The notes: generated by a model not told the origin, from the sequence alone. A DNA stretch of 37,896 bases from Phenylobacterium sp. SCN 70-31 (GCF_001724605.1 NZ_MEEX01000002.1:1-37896), one strand, 5' to 3'. Shown: positions 7,363 to 16,418, numbered from the stretch's first letter. Translations and numbers: made by a program.

Positions 7363-9426
7363 TCAGTCGAGGAACCCGGCGACGCCGTCGGCGATAAGCC
7401 GCTCGGCGTCCTCGGGGCCAAGCCGGTCGGCCAGAATCGCCCTGGTGTGCTGCCCCAGGCGCGGCGGCGGGGTGGCGGCCGGCAGGGCCGCCTCGGCGAA
7501 ACGCCAGAGACGGCCGGCGTGCTTGCCCTCCCCCAGCCCCGGCGACACCAGCGGGATGAACCAGCCGGCCAGCCGCGGACCGGCCAGGGCGTCCCAGGTG
7601 CTGGCGGCAGGCGTCAGGGTCGTGTGCGCCGGATGGTGCTCAACCTCAGCGCCCGCGTCGGCCAGCGCCTGGGCCAGCAGGGCGTCGGCGATGTAGCCCG
7701 TCGCGGCCTCCATCATCGAACCGTCGACATGCGCGCCCACGCCCGTGCGCAGGCGGCGGTAAAGCGCAGCCAGGGTGCAGGCGATCATCTGCAGGCCACA
7801 GATGGGATCCGCCGGATAGCCGCCCATCAGCACCGGCCGGCCCTGGGCGTCGAGGTTCAGCGCGTCCCAGCCGGCCAGCGCCTCGATCGAGGCGCCGTTG
7901 GCCTTGAAGCCGGCATGCGGCCCGAAGGCGCCGAAGCCGCTGAACGACGACATGATTAGGTCAGGGCGGACGGCGCGGAGCTGCTCATAGTCGAGGCCGA
8001 AGCGGGCCATCACCTTCGGGGTGAAGTTCTCCAGCACGACGTCGGCGTCGGCGACCAGGCGCCGGAACGCGGCCGCGCCGGCGGGGTGGTTGAGGTCCAG
8101 GCCCAAGCCCGACTTGCTGCGGTTCGCGCCGTTGAAGTACCAGCTGCGGTTCTCGGGCGCCGTCGGATCGCCCAGCGCGGCCTCGGCCTGCCCCAGGAAG
8201 CGCCAGATGTCGGGGCGCGTGACGCCCTCCACCTTGACCACCTCGGCGCCCAGGTCGGCCAGGGCGATCGCCGCCATGGGGCCGATCCAGGCCTGGGTCA
8301 GGTCCAGCACGCGCATGCCGGCCAGGGGAGCTAGGCCATCCGGCGCGGCCGGGCGCGTCGCAGGGGTCCAGCCGAGGCCCGATGCGGACGTGGAGGCCGG
8401 CGCCGGCGGCGGGAGGGGGGTGAGCGCCGGCGCGTCGGTCATGAGCGCCGGCCGCCCGGCGAAGGGCAACGATCCCGCGGGGTGCGCGAGCGGCTGGTAG
8501 AAGGCGCGGTCCTCGAGCTGCCGGTCCGCCAGCACCTCACGCGGCGACTGAACCTTGCCGCAGGCGACGCCGCGGACCTGCAGGCCCAGGAACACCTCCT
8601 CGACGCTGAGCCGGGCGGCGTAGGGCGCCAACGCCGCGGCGACGCGGTCGGTGGTCTCCAGTCGACCGCCTTCGGCCAGACCCTCCAGGTCGACGACGTC
8701 GGGCACGCCCAGCACCTCGCGATAGGCCGGCAGGTGCGGTACGACGGCAGGCGCGACCGAGACGTGGCCGTCCAGGCAGCGGATGAGCCGCGCGCCCTCG
8801 GGCGTGCCGCCGTTGTGCGCGGTGGGCGCGGGCTGGTGCTGCTCCCGCAGCCACATCACGAAGCTGGCGATGGTCTCAAGACCTGAGACGCTTACGTGAT
8901 CGCCGAGACCGGTGCGCTCGCGGCCGACGAGCGCGCCCAGGGCGCCGGCGAAGGCGTTGGCGCCGATGGCGTAGGCCATGATGTTCGCCGGCGACGGCAG
9001 CGGCGGGCCGTCGGCGGGGCCGTTCAGGCTGAGATAACCGCTGATGGCTTCGAGGTCGGCGATGCACAGCTCACCGAGCGGGCCGATGGTCACGACGACG
9101 AGGTGCGGATGGTCGCGGCGCAGGTCGGCCAGGTCGCGCCCCAGCCGCTCCGGCGCATCGCAGACCAGCACGTCAGCGCCGGCCAGCAGCGCCGGGGCCT
9201 CGGCGAGCGCGACGCTGCGCTTGCCGCAGGCCAGGACGTCGAACGCCGCCGAGCCCTGCGCGCCGTCCAGCGACCACCGCGGCGCGGCCTGGCGCAGGGG
9301 CCCGCCGCCGGGCGGCTCCAGCATCACGACGTCGGCGCCCCAGGCGGCGAACTGGCGGCCGCAGAAGCCGCCGGCCGGCCCGTCGGCGATCTCCAGCACA
9401 CGCAGGCCGTCGAGCGGCTGGCTCAC
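7363..9426 (-). CDS. double-domain CoA transferase (CaiB/BaiF, family III)
   Basis: A 687-residue protein with two tandem family III CoA-transferase modules, where most members have one (about 400 residues). Module 1 spans roughly 1-330 (LDGLRVLEIADG start) and carries Asp124 in IADLEAISG at the position of the catalytic Asp. A Pro/Ala-rich linker at 332-363 leads to module 2, 364-687 (LAGMRVLDLTQAW, ENFTPKVMARFGLDY). There the corresponding position (KANGASIEALAG, about 510) lacks Asp. This looks like a fused heterodimer in which one half is catalytic. Likely role: moving CoA between acyl-CoA and a carboxylic acid substrate. The GTG start overlaps the TauD stop as GTGA. The frame is open to 10311, but that is shadow over TauD. 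Confidence 0.9.
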   Translation of the reverse strand: MSQPLDGLRVLEIADGPAGGFCGRQFAAWGADVVMLEPPGGGPLRQAAPRWSLDGAQGSAAFDVLACGKRSVALAEAPALLAGADVLVCDAPERLGRDLADLRRDHPHLVVVTIGPLGELCIADLEAISGYLSLNGPADGPPLPSPANIMAYAIGANAFAGALGALVGRERTGLGDHVSVSGLETIASFVMWLREQHQPAPTAHNGGTPEGARLIRCLDGHVSVAPAVVPHLPAYREVLGVPDVVDLEGLAEGGRLETTDRVAAALAPYAARLSVEEVFLGLQVRGVACGKVQSPREVLADRQLEDRAFYQPLAHPAGSLPFAGRPALMTDAPALTPLPPPAPASTSASGLGWTPATRPAAPDGLAPLAGMRVLDLTQAWIGPMAAIALADLGAEVVKVEGVTRPDIWRFLGQAEAALGDPTAPENRSWYFNGANRSKSGLGLDLNHPAGAAAFRRLVADADVVLENFTPKVMARFGLDYEQLRAVRPDLIMSSFSGFGAFGPHAGFKANGASIEALAGWDALNLDAQGRPVLMGGYPADPICGLQMIACTLAALYRRLRTGVGAHVDGSMMEAATGYIADALLAQALADAGAEVEHHPAHTTLTPAASTWDALAGPRLAGWFIPLVSPGLGEGKHAGRLWRFAEAALPAATPPPRLGQHTRAILADRLGPEDAERLIADGVAGFLD

Positions 9427-10415
9427 GCGCGGTCGACCGAGGCCAGGAAGCGCAGCAGCAGGCGCTCGCGCCCGGGCTCGTCCTCGAACGCCGTGCGCGC
9501 GTGCAGGGCGACATGGTTGTTCAGCACCTGCACGTCGCCGGGGCGCATGAAGAAAGAGAGGCCGATCCCCGGCTCGGCGGCGATCGCGTCGTAGAGATCG
9601 AGGAGTTCCAGGTGCGCGGGCGGCAGGGCCAGGTGGCGCGCGGCGCTGCGGAAGTAGTCTGACAGATAGGCCGTGTGCAGCGCGCCGTCGGCGTAGGCGC
9701 AGGGCGTGAGTGCGGCGTAGGCCTCGGCCCCCGGCTGGTGCTCGTTCCGCAGGTCCAGCGCCAGCGGTTCGAACAGCAGTGCGGCCAGGTCGGGGCGGCG
9801 TTTGTGCAGCTCGTTGTAGACGGTGACCGAGCTGGCGATCCGGCTCTCGCCCCCGCGTACGGCAGGCCGCACGCACAGGAGGCCTACGAGGTCGGATGCG
9901 TCGCAGTGGAAGCGGAACTCGCCGGCCGTGGCGTAGAGGCGGGCGTAGGGATCGCGTTTCGCGGCCCCAGTGTCTCGCACCTGGCCGATCACGTCGCCCT
10001 GCGGGTTCTGCAGGCCCAGGTGGCCGAACTGGAGGCCCAGCGCACGGGTGAACAGGTCCTGCATGGCGGGCGTCCACTGCGTCACCGGCACGCCGCGCAG
10101 GACGAGGAAGCCGCGGCCGTGCAGCAGGGTCTCGCGCCAGCGCTGCAGCGTGGGCGCGATGGCCGCCAGCGGGAAGTCCTCGGCGACGAGGTTGTCGGGG
10201 TTCCGGCCGCCGGCGGCGACGGCCACCAGCGCCTGCTCGAACGCCGCGATCACATTCGGCGTCAGCTCTTCGGCCCAGGAGCCGTCGGCCAGCAGGTCGC
10301 CGCCGTACCACGCCGCCTCTCCCACGACGGCGCCCGCCGGCGGGCCGACGTGGTCGCGCGCCAGGAAGTGCGCGGACTGTTCTGAAATGGAGAGGAGACG
10401 AGCGCCGTCGGCCAT
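9423..10415 (-). CDS. TauD/TfdA-family 2-oxoglutarate dioxygenase
   Basis: A 330-residue Fe(II)/2-oxoglutarate-dependent oxygenase. The facial triad reads His170 and Asp172 (FRFHCDASD) and distal His305 (NNHVALHARTAF), with Arg residues at 317-322 to bind 2-oxoglutarate. Family members hydroxylate unactivated carbons or cleave ethers, esters and sulfonates by hydroxylation. Here it is coupled by a GTGA overlap to the double CoA-transferase and lies 78 nt behind the TonB receptor gene, so receptor, oxygenase and transferase are probably co-transcribed from 12638. A strong stem-loop occupies the 78-nt gap. The substrate is unknown. Confidence 0.9.
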   Translation of the reverse strand: MADGARLLSISEQSAHFLARDHVGPPAGAVVGEAAWYGGDLLADGSWAEELTPNVIAAFEQALVAVAAGGRNPDNLVAEDFPLAAIAPTLQRWRETLLHGRGFLVLRGVPVTQWTPAMQDLFTRALGLQFGHLGLQNPQGDVIGQVRDTGAAKRDPYARLYATAGEFRFHCDASDLVGLLCVRPAVRGGESRIASSVTVYNELHKRRPDLAALLFEPLALDLRNEHQPGAEAYAALTPCAYADGALHTAYLSDYFRSAARHLALPPAHLELLDLYDAIAAEPGIGLSFFMRPGDVQVLNNHVALHARTAFEDEPGRERLLLRFLASVDRA

Positions 10416-10435
10416 ACGCAGATCCTGAGGAAAGC

Positions 10436-10464
10436 GGCGATCGCGGCCAGGGTCCGCGATCGCC
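10436..10464 (-). terminator. perfect stem-loop between TonB receptor and TauD genes
   Basis: An 11-bp perfect stem, GGCGATCGCGG paired with CCGCGATCGCC around a 7-nt loop, sits between the TonB receptor stop (10494) and the TauD start (10415). It lacks a clear U-tract on either strand. It may attenuate transcription or protect the receptor transcript so that receptor and enzyme are made at different levels (inference). Confidence 0.55.
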
Positions 10465-10493
10465 AGTCAGGTTAGGACGGGGAGGAAATCGCC

Positions 10494-12638
10494 CTAGAAG
10501 TTCACCGACAGCTGCACGCCGTAGCGGCGCGGATAGAGGATCTGTACGGCGGTGGAACCAAGGGCGACGGGGTCCTTGTCGTCCAGGCCGTTGAGCATGA
10601 AGCCCTCCAGCCGCCAGTTGTCCTTCTGGACGCCCATCCGGACGGTCAGGTCGTTCAGCTCGCCCGCCTTCAGGTTCTTAACCGTGGCGTCGATCACGTC
10701 GTCGCGGAACGAGTAGCCCAGGTAGAACGTGCCCGTGACGCCGCCCAGCGCCGCCAGCTCGCGCTTGTAGTCGGCCGAGACGGTCAGGCTCATGTCCGGC
10801 ACGTTCGGCACCTTGCCGCCCTTGCGGATCGCCGTGCCGACCGCGAGGTTACCCACGACGCTCTTGAAGCGGGCGTCCTGGATGTTGCCGGTGGCCGCGA
10901 GCGTCAGGCCCTGAACGCCGTCGGGGCGGTAGGCCAGGCCGAAGTCGGCGCCTTCGATCTTGGCGTCGCCGCCATTGGCCAGCGAGATGACCGCCGCCGT
11001 CGCGAACTGGACCAGCACGTTGTCCCAGTCGGTGCGATAGGCCGAGGCCTCGGCCAGGAGCTGGCCGTCGAGCAGTTCCCAGCGCGTGCCGAGTTCATAG
11101 GTCCACAGCTTGTCGGGCTGGACGCTGGTCTGGATGGTGCCCGCGGGCAGGCCCAGGGTGACGTTCGCCGCGTTGGCCTGGGCCGGCGTTTGCAGCGCGC
11201 CCGAGCGGAAGCCCTTGGCGGCGTTGAAGTAGACCGTGCCGTTCTCGGCGGGCTTGATCTTCAGGTTGAAGCGCGGGTTGAAGCTGTCGAACTTGAGCTG
11301 GCCGATGCGCGGCGCGCCGATCGCCCGGTCGACGCCGTCCACGCTGCGGTCGTCCTTGAAGTACGACAGGCCGAACAGGGGTTCGACCACGCCGCCGAAC
11401 AGCTTCGTCGAGACCTCGCCGAACACCGAGTACGAGTCGGTGTCGATGGTGCCCAGGGTATTGATGATGCTGGTCTTGGCCGCCGTCAGCGTCGCCTGGG
11501 AATAGTAGAAGATGTCCGAGCGGATCTTGGCGTTGCGGGTGTAGCCGCCGACGATCCAGCGCACCGAGCTGTCGGCCTTCGACGAGAGCCGGATCTCGTT
11601 CGTGTACGACTTCGTGTGGAAGTTCGACTCGTTGACGAGGATCGTAAGCAGCGGAGTGATGAAGTCGAGCTCGTGGTCCACGTACGAGGTGTTGACCGTG
11701 AGGTCGCCGATGCTCGTCTGCCAGTTCAGCGTGGCCGAATAGATGTCGGCGTCGACGTCGGTATAGCCGCGACGGCCGCCCGTGCCGACGATGCCCGGCA
11801 GGTTGAACGGCGTGGGCGCCAGCGCCGACGTCGTCGCGTTCTTGGGCGTCAGGCTGTTCGAGAAGTCCTGGGTGTTTCGGATCAGCCAGACGAAGCCGGT
11901 GAGTTGCACGTCGTCGGTGGGCTCGTAGCCCAGGGTCAGACGCGCGTTCTTGCCGGTGAAGTCGTTGACGTTGCGCTCGCGCAGCTCGGGCGCCTCGGCA
12001 TAGCCGCTGAGCCGCTCGTAGCCGGCCGACAGGCGGGCGGCCAGCTTACCCTCGACCAGGGGCATGTTGACCACGGCGTCGGCGTTGTAGTTCGTGCCGC
12101 CGCCCTCGGTGTTCGAAAGCTCGGCCTGGGCCTTGCCCGAGAACTTGGTCGGGTCCGGCTTGGCGGTGATCAGCTTGATCGTGCCGCCCATCGAGCCCTG
12201 GCCATACAGGGTGCCGGAGGGGCCGCGGATCACTTCCACCCGCTCCAGGTCCAGCAGGCGGGCCGGCGGCGTCAGCTGCAGGTTCGGGACGCCGAACGGG
12301 GTGTCGTCGATGTAGTAGCCGACCAGGCCGTCGCCGGTGGTGCCGCTGCTGACGCCGCGGATCTGCACGGTCTCGAAGCCCGGCGTGGTGCTGGAGACGA
12401 TGCTGGCGCCCGGGATCAACTTGGTGAGGTCCGACACCTTGGCCGCCCCGCTGCGCTCGACCGCCTCGCCGCTCAGCGACTGCACCGACAGCGGCACCTC
12501 GATCAGCTTTTCCGCACGCTTCTGGGCGGTGACGACCAGCTCGGCGACCGTACCGTCGTCCGCGGCCATCGCCACGCCCGGCGCGGCGACCAGCGAGGCG
12601 CAGCTCGCCATCAGAATTGCACGTACGTTCATTGCCAT
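10494..12638 (-). CDS. TonB-dependent outer-membrane receptor
   Basis: A 714-residue TonB-dependent receptor. A signal peptide covers residues 1 to about 25 (cleavage after GVAMA), the TonB box region reads AELVVTAQKR, and the plug domain follows (VQIRGVSSG, VEVIRGPSGTLYGQGSMGGTI). The barrel ends with the terminal Phe expected for BAM recognition (VQLSVNF). This type in alphaproteobacteria imports large or hydrophobic nutrients as well as siderophores; the surrounding catabolic genes point to the pathway substrate. The upstream gap holds operator site C, shared with the divergent acyl-CoA ligase. Probably the first gene of an operon with TauD and the CoA-transferase. Start ATG 12638; Met3 is an alternative. 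Confidence 0.93.
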   Translation of the reverse strand: MAMNVRAILMASCASLVAAPGVAMAADDGTVAELVVTAQKRAEKLIEVPLSVQSLSGEAVERSGAAKVSDLTKLIPGASIVSSTTPGFETVQIRGVSSGTTGDGLVGYYIDDTPFGVPNLQLTPPARLLDLERVEVIRGPSGTLYGQGSMGGTIKLITAKPDPTKFSGKAQAELSNTEGGGTNYNADAVVNMPLVEGKLAARLSAGYERLSGYAEAPELRERNVNDFTGKNARLTLGYEPTDDVQLTGFVWLIRNTQDFSNSLTPKNATTSALAPTPFNLPGIVGTGGRRGYTDVDADIYSATLNWQTSIGDLTVNTSYVDHELDFITPLLTILVNESNFHTKSYTNEIRLSSKADSSVRWIVGGYTRNAKIRSDIFYYSQATLTAAKTSIINTLGTIDTDSYSVFGEVSTKLFGGVVEPLFGLSYFKDDRSVDGVDRAIGAPRIGQLKFDSFNPRFNLKIKPAENGTVYFNAAKGFRSGALQTPAQANAANVTLGLPAGTIQTSVQPDKLWTYELGTRWELLDGQLLAEASAYRTDWDNVLVQFATAAVISLANGGDAKIEGADFGLAYRPDGVQGLTLAATGNIQDARFKSVVGNLAVGTAIRKGGKVPNVPDMSLTVSADYKRELAALGGVTGTFYLGYSFRDDVIDATVKNLKAGELNDLTVRMGVQKDNWRLEGFMLNGLDDKDPVALGSTAVQILYPRRYGVQLSVNF

Positions 12639-12732
12639 GAGACTCCCCCTCGGACCTCAGTTGAGGCCACAGCGTTTTCTTTCCGCGAGAGCGGTCGACT
12701 CGATGAGCTGCCGCCTCGCCGCATTTTCACAA

Positions 12733-12750
12733 ACTAAACACTTGTACAGT
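12733..12750. promoter_or_regulatory. TetR-type operator candidate, site C
   Basis: ACTAAACA-CT-TGTACAGT fits the palindrome ACTRAACANNTGTTYAGT, in the divergent promoter of the TonB receptor (start 12638) and the acyl-CoA ligase (start about 12839). It is roughly 90 nt from each start codon. Confidence 0.7.
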
Positions 12751-12838
12751 CTCGTGGCAAGCGGCATCGTGAGAACGACGGATTTGGCCGGCGATGGCGT
12801 GCGCAACGCAGATGACGCCGAACAGGGTAAACAAACGT

Positions 12839-14407
12839 ATGGTCGGAAAAAGCACACCGCGGCGTATGGCGGATCTTCTCCGCCGCGCGGTGGACACCGA
12901 AGCCCAGGCGCCCGCCGCCTCGCAGGAGGGCGGTCGTCTCTCATATGCCCAACTGGCCGCGGAGGTGGATCGCTACGCCCGCGCCCTGCTGGCGCGGGGT
13001 CTGCGGCGCGGCGACCGGCTGGCAATGCTGGCCGCGCCGTCGGTCGATTTCTGGATCGTCTTCCACGCGGCCGCCTCAATCGGCGTCACCTGGCTGGGGG
13101 TCAATCCGCGCTACCAGGCGCGCGATTTCGAACACATGCTGGCCGACTCGGAGCCCGCCCTGCTGGTGGTGATGTCGCCCTTCGACGGGCGCGACTATTG
13201 CGAGGAACTGGCGGCGATCGCGCCCGGCGCTCGCATGATCTGCCACGGCGAACCCTCGGCCGGCGCGGTGTCGCGGGAGGTGTTCCTGGCGGCCGGCGAC
13301 GCCATCGACGACGCGACGCTGGCGGCCGCCCGCGCGGCGGTCGATCCCGAGGACACGGCCCTCATCGTCTACACCTCGGGCACCACCGGAAAGCCCAAGG
13401 GCGCGGAGCTGTCGCACCGGGCCATCGTGGCCTCGGCGCTGGCGAACCTGGCCTGGATGGGGGCCGAGGCCCTGCAGAGCTCGGTCTGCGCCGCGCCCGT
13501 CAACCACGTGGGCGCGATCAACAACCTCTGCATGCCGATCCTGGCGGCCGGCGGACACATCATCTTCCATCCACGTGTCGACGTGGCCGCCATCGGCGAG
13601 ATCAGCCGGCGCGAGCAGCCGACGTACCTGGTCTCCTCCCCCACGGGCTTCGCCATGATGTTGCAGCAGCCGGTGGGCATGGCCGAGAGGCTGAAGACCA
13701 CGCGCCTCATCGTGTTCGGCGGCGCGGTAACACCCGAGGCGGTGCTGGAGCAGTTCGCCCGCCCGGGCCTGCGCCTGTCGAACGTCTACGGCCAGAGCGA
13801 GACCTGCGGGATCATCACCCGGACCGGCGAAGACGCGACGCTGAAGGTGATGTCCGAGACCATCGGCGAGGTGCTGCCCGGCGCCGAACTGCGCGTCGCC
13901 GACCCGGCGACCAACCTGCCCTGCCCGCCCGACCAGCTGGGCGAGATCCAGGTGCGCGGGCCGTACCTGATGAGCGGCTATTTCCGGAACCCGGAGGCCT
14001 CGGCCGCCGCCTTCACGCCCGACGGCTTCCTGCGGACCGGCGACCTGGGCGTGCTGCGCGAGGACGGCAACGTGGTCTTCGGCGGGCGGCTGAAGGAGAT
14101 GTTCAAGTCGGGCGGCTACAACGTCTATCCGGTCGAGGTGGAGCAGGCGATCTGCGAGCACCCGGCCGCCGCCATCGCCGCAGTCGTCGCCGCCCCGCAC
14201 CCGACGTACCAGGAGGTGGGCCACGCCTTCGTCGAGCTCGCGCCCGGCGCGTCGGTCAGCGCCGACGAGCTGCGCGCGTTCCTGCGCAGCCGGATCGCCA
14301 ACTATAAGGTCCCGAAGAGCTTCACCCTGGCGCCCGAACTGCCGCGGCTGCCGAACGGCAAGGTCGACAAGTTGGCGCTGAAAGCCGAGGCGCTGGCAGC
14401 CGGCTAG
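12839..14407 (+). CDS. AMP-forming acyl-CoA synthetase
   Basis: A 522-residue member of the ANL adenylate-forming superfamily. The P-loop YTSGTTGKPKG lies at 178-188, YGQSETCG near 320 is motif A5, RTGDLG near 400 carries the ribose-binding Asp, GRLKEMFKSGGYNVYPVEVE is the hinge region and Lys508 in PNGKVDK is the adenylation lysine. It should activate a carboxylic acid to its CoA thioester, the entry to the beta-oxidation-like steps encoded around it. Starts at 12794, 12812 or 12866 are also possible; I prefer 12839 for the AGGGT upstream. Divergent from the TonB receptor over site C. Its TAG overlaps the TetR stop in a CTAG. Confidence 0.9.
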   Translation: MVGKSTPRRMADLLRRAVDTEAQAPAASQEGGRLSYAQLAAEVDRYARALLARGLRRGDRLAMLAAPSVDFWIVFHAAASIGVTWLGVNPRYQARDFEHMLADSEPALLVVMSPFDGRDYCEELAAIAPGARMICHGEPSAGAVSREVFLAAGDAIDDATLAAARAAVDPEDTALIVYTSGTTGKPKGAELSHRAIVASALANLAWMGAEALQSSVCAAPVNHVGAINNLCMPILAAGGHIIFHPRVDVAAIGEISRREQPTYLVSSPTGFAMMLQQPVGMAERLKTTRLIVFGGAVTPEAVLEQFARPGLRLSNVYGQSETCGIITRTGEDATLKVMSETIGEVLPGAELRVADPATNLPCPPDQLGEIQVRGPYLMSGYFRNPEASAAAFTPDGFLRTGDLGVLREDGNVVFGGRLKEMFKSGGYNVYPVEVEQAICEHPAAAIAAVVAAPHPTYQEVGHAFVELAPGASVSADELRAFLRSRIANYKVPKSFTLAPELPRLPNGKVDKLALKAEALAAG

Positions 14408-15027
14408 TCGGCGGCGCGGCGGCCCGCGGTCCCGCGCCGGATCAGGCTCATGTAGGCCCGGTGACGGCGCTGCCAGAGGTCGCGGTCGTAACCCGAACGG
14501 CCCAGCACGCGCTTGATGTAGGGGTCGAACACCATGGTGCCGATCTCAAGGTACATCATCAGGAACGGCAGCCAGAGCCGGTCGACGTCGGGGGCGATCT
14601 GGCCGGCGGCGTCCATCCGCATCACTGTAGCCTGCACGAAGCCGTAGAAGCGCTGGAACAGCGAGAAGCCCCAGTCGCTCTCCTCCAGCAGCGCGCGGCG
14701 GAAGTAGGCGACGATCGTCGGCCAGTCGTCGGCATGGCGCTCGATCCAGGCGTCGATCACCTCCGCCGGGTCCAGGGTCGTGCTCAGCTCCTGGGTCGCT
14801 GCGCCGGTGATGGCGTCTTCGAACTGCGCGATGAAGAACTCGTCCACTGCCTCGCGTAGGCCGTCCTTGGACCCGAAGTGATGGTTGATGAGGCCGACGC
14901 TGACGCTGGAGGCCGCGGCGATGTCGCGGACCGTGACGCTGTCGAACCCCTTCTCCGCAAACAGCACGAAGGCGGTGCGCACGAGGCGCTCGCGCCCGTC
15001 CGGGTTATCCCGCTGCCCCTGAACCAC
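14404..15027 (-). CDS. TetR-family transcriptional regulator
   Basis: A 207-residue TetR repressor-type protein. The N-terminal helix-turn-helix covers about 33-52 (VTVRDIAAASSVSVGLINHHFGS), the remainder is an all-helical ligand-binding domain. It is divergent from the thiolase operon and its gap contains operator site D. As the only TetR gene in the window, and with a 16-18 bp palindrome in several divergent promoters, it is the best candidate for the regulator of the left catabolic block, probably released by an acyl-CoA or pathway intermediate. That link is inference. Its stop overlaps the ligase stop by 4 nt. Confidence 0.92.
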   Translation of the reverse strand: MVQGQRDNPDGRERLVRTAFVLFAEKGFDSVTVRDIAAASSVSVGLINHHFGSKDGLREAVDEFFIAQFEDAITGAATQELSTTLDPAEVIDAWIERHADDWPTIVAYFRRALLEESDWGFSLFQRFYGFVQATVMRMDAAGQIAPDVDRLWLPFLMMYLEIGTMVFDPYIKRVLGRSGYDRDLWQRRHRAYMSLIRRGTAGRRAAD

Positions 15028-15171
15028 GTCCGCCCCTCCACTCGTCGCGGGCGAGTCTGTCGGAGCGTTCAGCAGAAAGCCAGATTTTTCGCGGTCCGCG
15101 TGTCGTGACGTTCAGCAATTGGGCAGTACTGACACCTGCCAGAAGGCTTGCATCGCGACTGAACCTCAAAT

Positions 15172-15189
15172 ACTGCACATTTGTTCAGT
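15172..15189. promoter_or_regulatory. TetR-type operator candidate, site D
   Basis: ACTGCACA-TT-TGTTCAGT is the most symmetric of the sites, with only one base of the left arm off the consensus ACTRAACANNTGTTYAGT. It lies 21 nt upstream of the thiolase ATG (15210) and 145 nt from the TetR start, so it would block thiolase operon transcription directly and allow autoregulation. Confidence 0.72.
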
Positions 15190-15209
15190 TTAGTCGGGGA
15201 GAAGCCAAA

Positions 15210-16418
15210 ATGCGTGAAGCCGTCATCGTCTCGGTCGCCCGGACCGGCTTGGCCAAGTCGCTGCGAGGCAGCCTCAACGCCACACACCCCATCACCTATG
15301 CCGGTCACGCGATCAGCCACGCCATCGCCCGCGCCGGCGTCGACCCGGCAGAGATCGAGGATGTCGTCCTGGGCTCCGGTCATCCCGAAGGGGCCACGGG
15401 CTATGACATCGCCCGCACCGCCGCGCTGAAAGCGGGCTGTCCGGTGACCACGTCTGGCGTCACCCTCAACCGCTTCTGCTCATCCGGCCTCCAGGCCGTG
15501 GCGGCCGCGGCGGGCCGCATCCGCGTCGAGGATGCGCCCGTCGTCGTCGCCGGGGGTGTGGAGAGCATCTCGCTGGTCCAGCTCGGCGGGCACATGAACA
15601 CCTTCCATCTGCAGGAGCCCGAGCTGGCGAAGGCCAAGCCCGAGCTGTGGATGTCGATGATCGAGACCGCCGAGGTCGTCGCCGACCGCTACGGCGTCAC
15701 CCGGGAGGCGCAGGACGCCTACGCGTTCGAGTCTCAGCGTCGCACGGCCGCCGCCCAGGCCGCCGGCCTCTTCGCCGACGAGATCGTGCCCCTGCCCGTC
15801 CGCCGCGCCGTCGTCGACAAGGCGACCGGCGCCGTCAGCCTGGTCGACGGTGTCCTCGATACTGACGAGTGCAACCGCCCGGGCACCACCGCCGAGGGTC
15901 TCGCGTCGCTCAAGCCGGTGTTGCGCAATGGCCAGCGGTTCGCCGAGGGCAAGACCGTCACCGCCGGCAACGCCAGCCAGCAGGCGGACGGCGCGGCGGC
16001 CCTGCTGATGATGGAGGCCCAGGAAGCGGCCCGACGCGGGCTGTCGCCGCTGGGCGCCTTCCGAGGCTTCGCGGTCGCCGGCTGCGAGCCCGACGAAATG
16101 GGCATCGGCCCGGTCTTCGCCGTCCCGCGCCTCCTGGAGCGCCACGGCCTGACGGTCGACGACATCGACCTGTGGGAACTGAACGAGGCCTTCGCCTCGC
16201 AATGCCTCTACAGCCGCGACAAGCTGGGCATCGACCCGGCCAGGTACAACGTCAACGGCGGCGCCATCGCCGTCGGCCACCCCTACGGCATGACCGGCGC
16301 CCGCTGCGTGGGACACGTGCTGCTGGAAGGCCGCCGTCGCAAGGCCAGGTACGGCGTCGTCACCATGTGCGTCGGCTCCGGCATGGGGGCGGCCGGGCTG
16401 GTGGAGATCTTCCATTGA
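15210..16418 (+). CDS. acetyl-CoA acetyltransferase / 3-ketoacyl-CoA thiolase
   Basis: A 402-residue thiolase of the degradative type. The acyl-accepting Cys90 is in NRFCSSGLQ, His357 in GGAIAVGHPYG and the second catalytic Cys387 in CVGSGMG. It should cleave a 3-ketoacyl-CoA with CoA to release acetyl- or propionyl-CoA. The ATG at 15210 follows GGGGAGAAG and matches the family N-terminus REAVIVSVARTG; the frame is open upstream to 15105 but without homology-like sequence. It is the first gene of a tightly overlapping operon thiolase, crotonase, carboxylesterase, SDR, controlled by site D. Confidence 0.94.
   Translation: MREAVIVSVARTGLAKSLRGSLNATHPITYAGHAISHAIARAGVDPAEIEDVVLGSGHPEGATGYDIARTAALKAGCPVTTSGVTLNRFCSSGLQAVAAAAGRIRVEDAPVVVAGGVESISLVQLGGHMNTFHLQEPELAKAKPELWMSMIETAEVVADRYGVTREAQDAYAFESQRRTAAAQAAGLFADEIVPLPVRRAVVDKATGAVSLVDGVLDTDECNRPGTTAEGLASLKPVLRNGQRFAEGKTVTAGNASQQADGAAALLMMEAQEAARRGLSPLGAFRGFAVAGCEPDEMGIGPVFAVPRLLERHGLTVDDIDLWELNEAFASQCLYSRDKLGIDPARYNVNGGAIAVGHPYGMTGARCVGHVLLEGRRRKARYGVVTMCVGSGMGAAGLVEIFH

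Noticed and set aside
7363..10311. A 982-residue open frame joining CoA-transferase and the TauD region
   Set aside because: The N-terminal third is Arg/Pro-rich shadow over TauD, which has clear H-D-H residues in another frame; the real start is GTG 9426.
12337..14307. A 656-residue plus-strand frame crossing the TonB promoter and the ligase gene
   Set aside because: The ligase motifs are in a different frame; this one has no family features.
3495..15189. KstR-type steroid operator
   Set aside because: KstR sites have AAC-N2-GTT spacing; here the arms are AACA-N2-TGTT within a longer palindrome, so a steroid regulon cannot be claimed from the motif.
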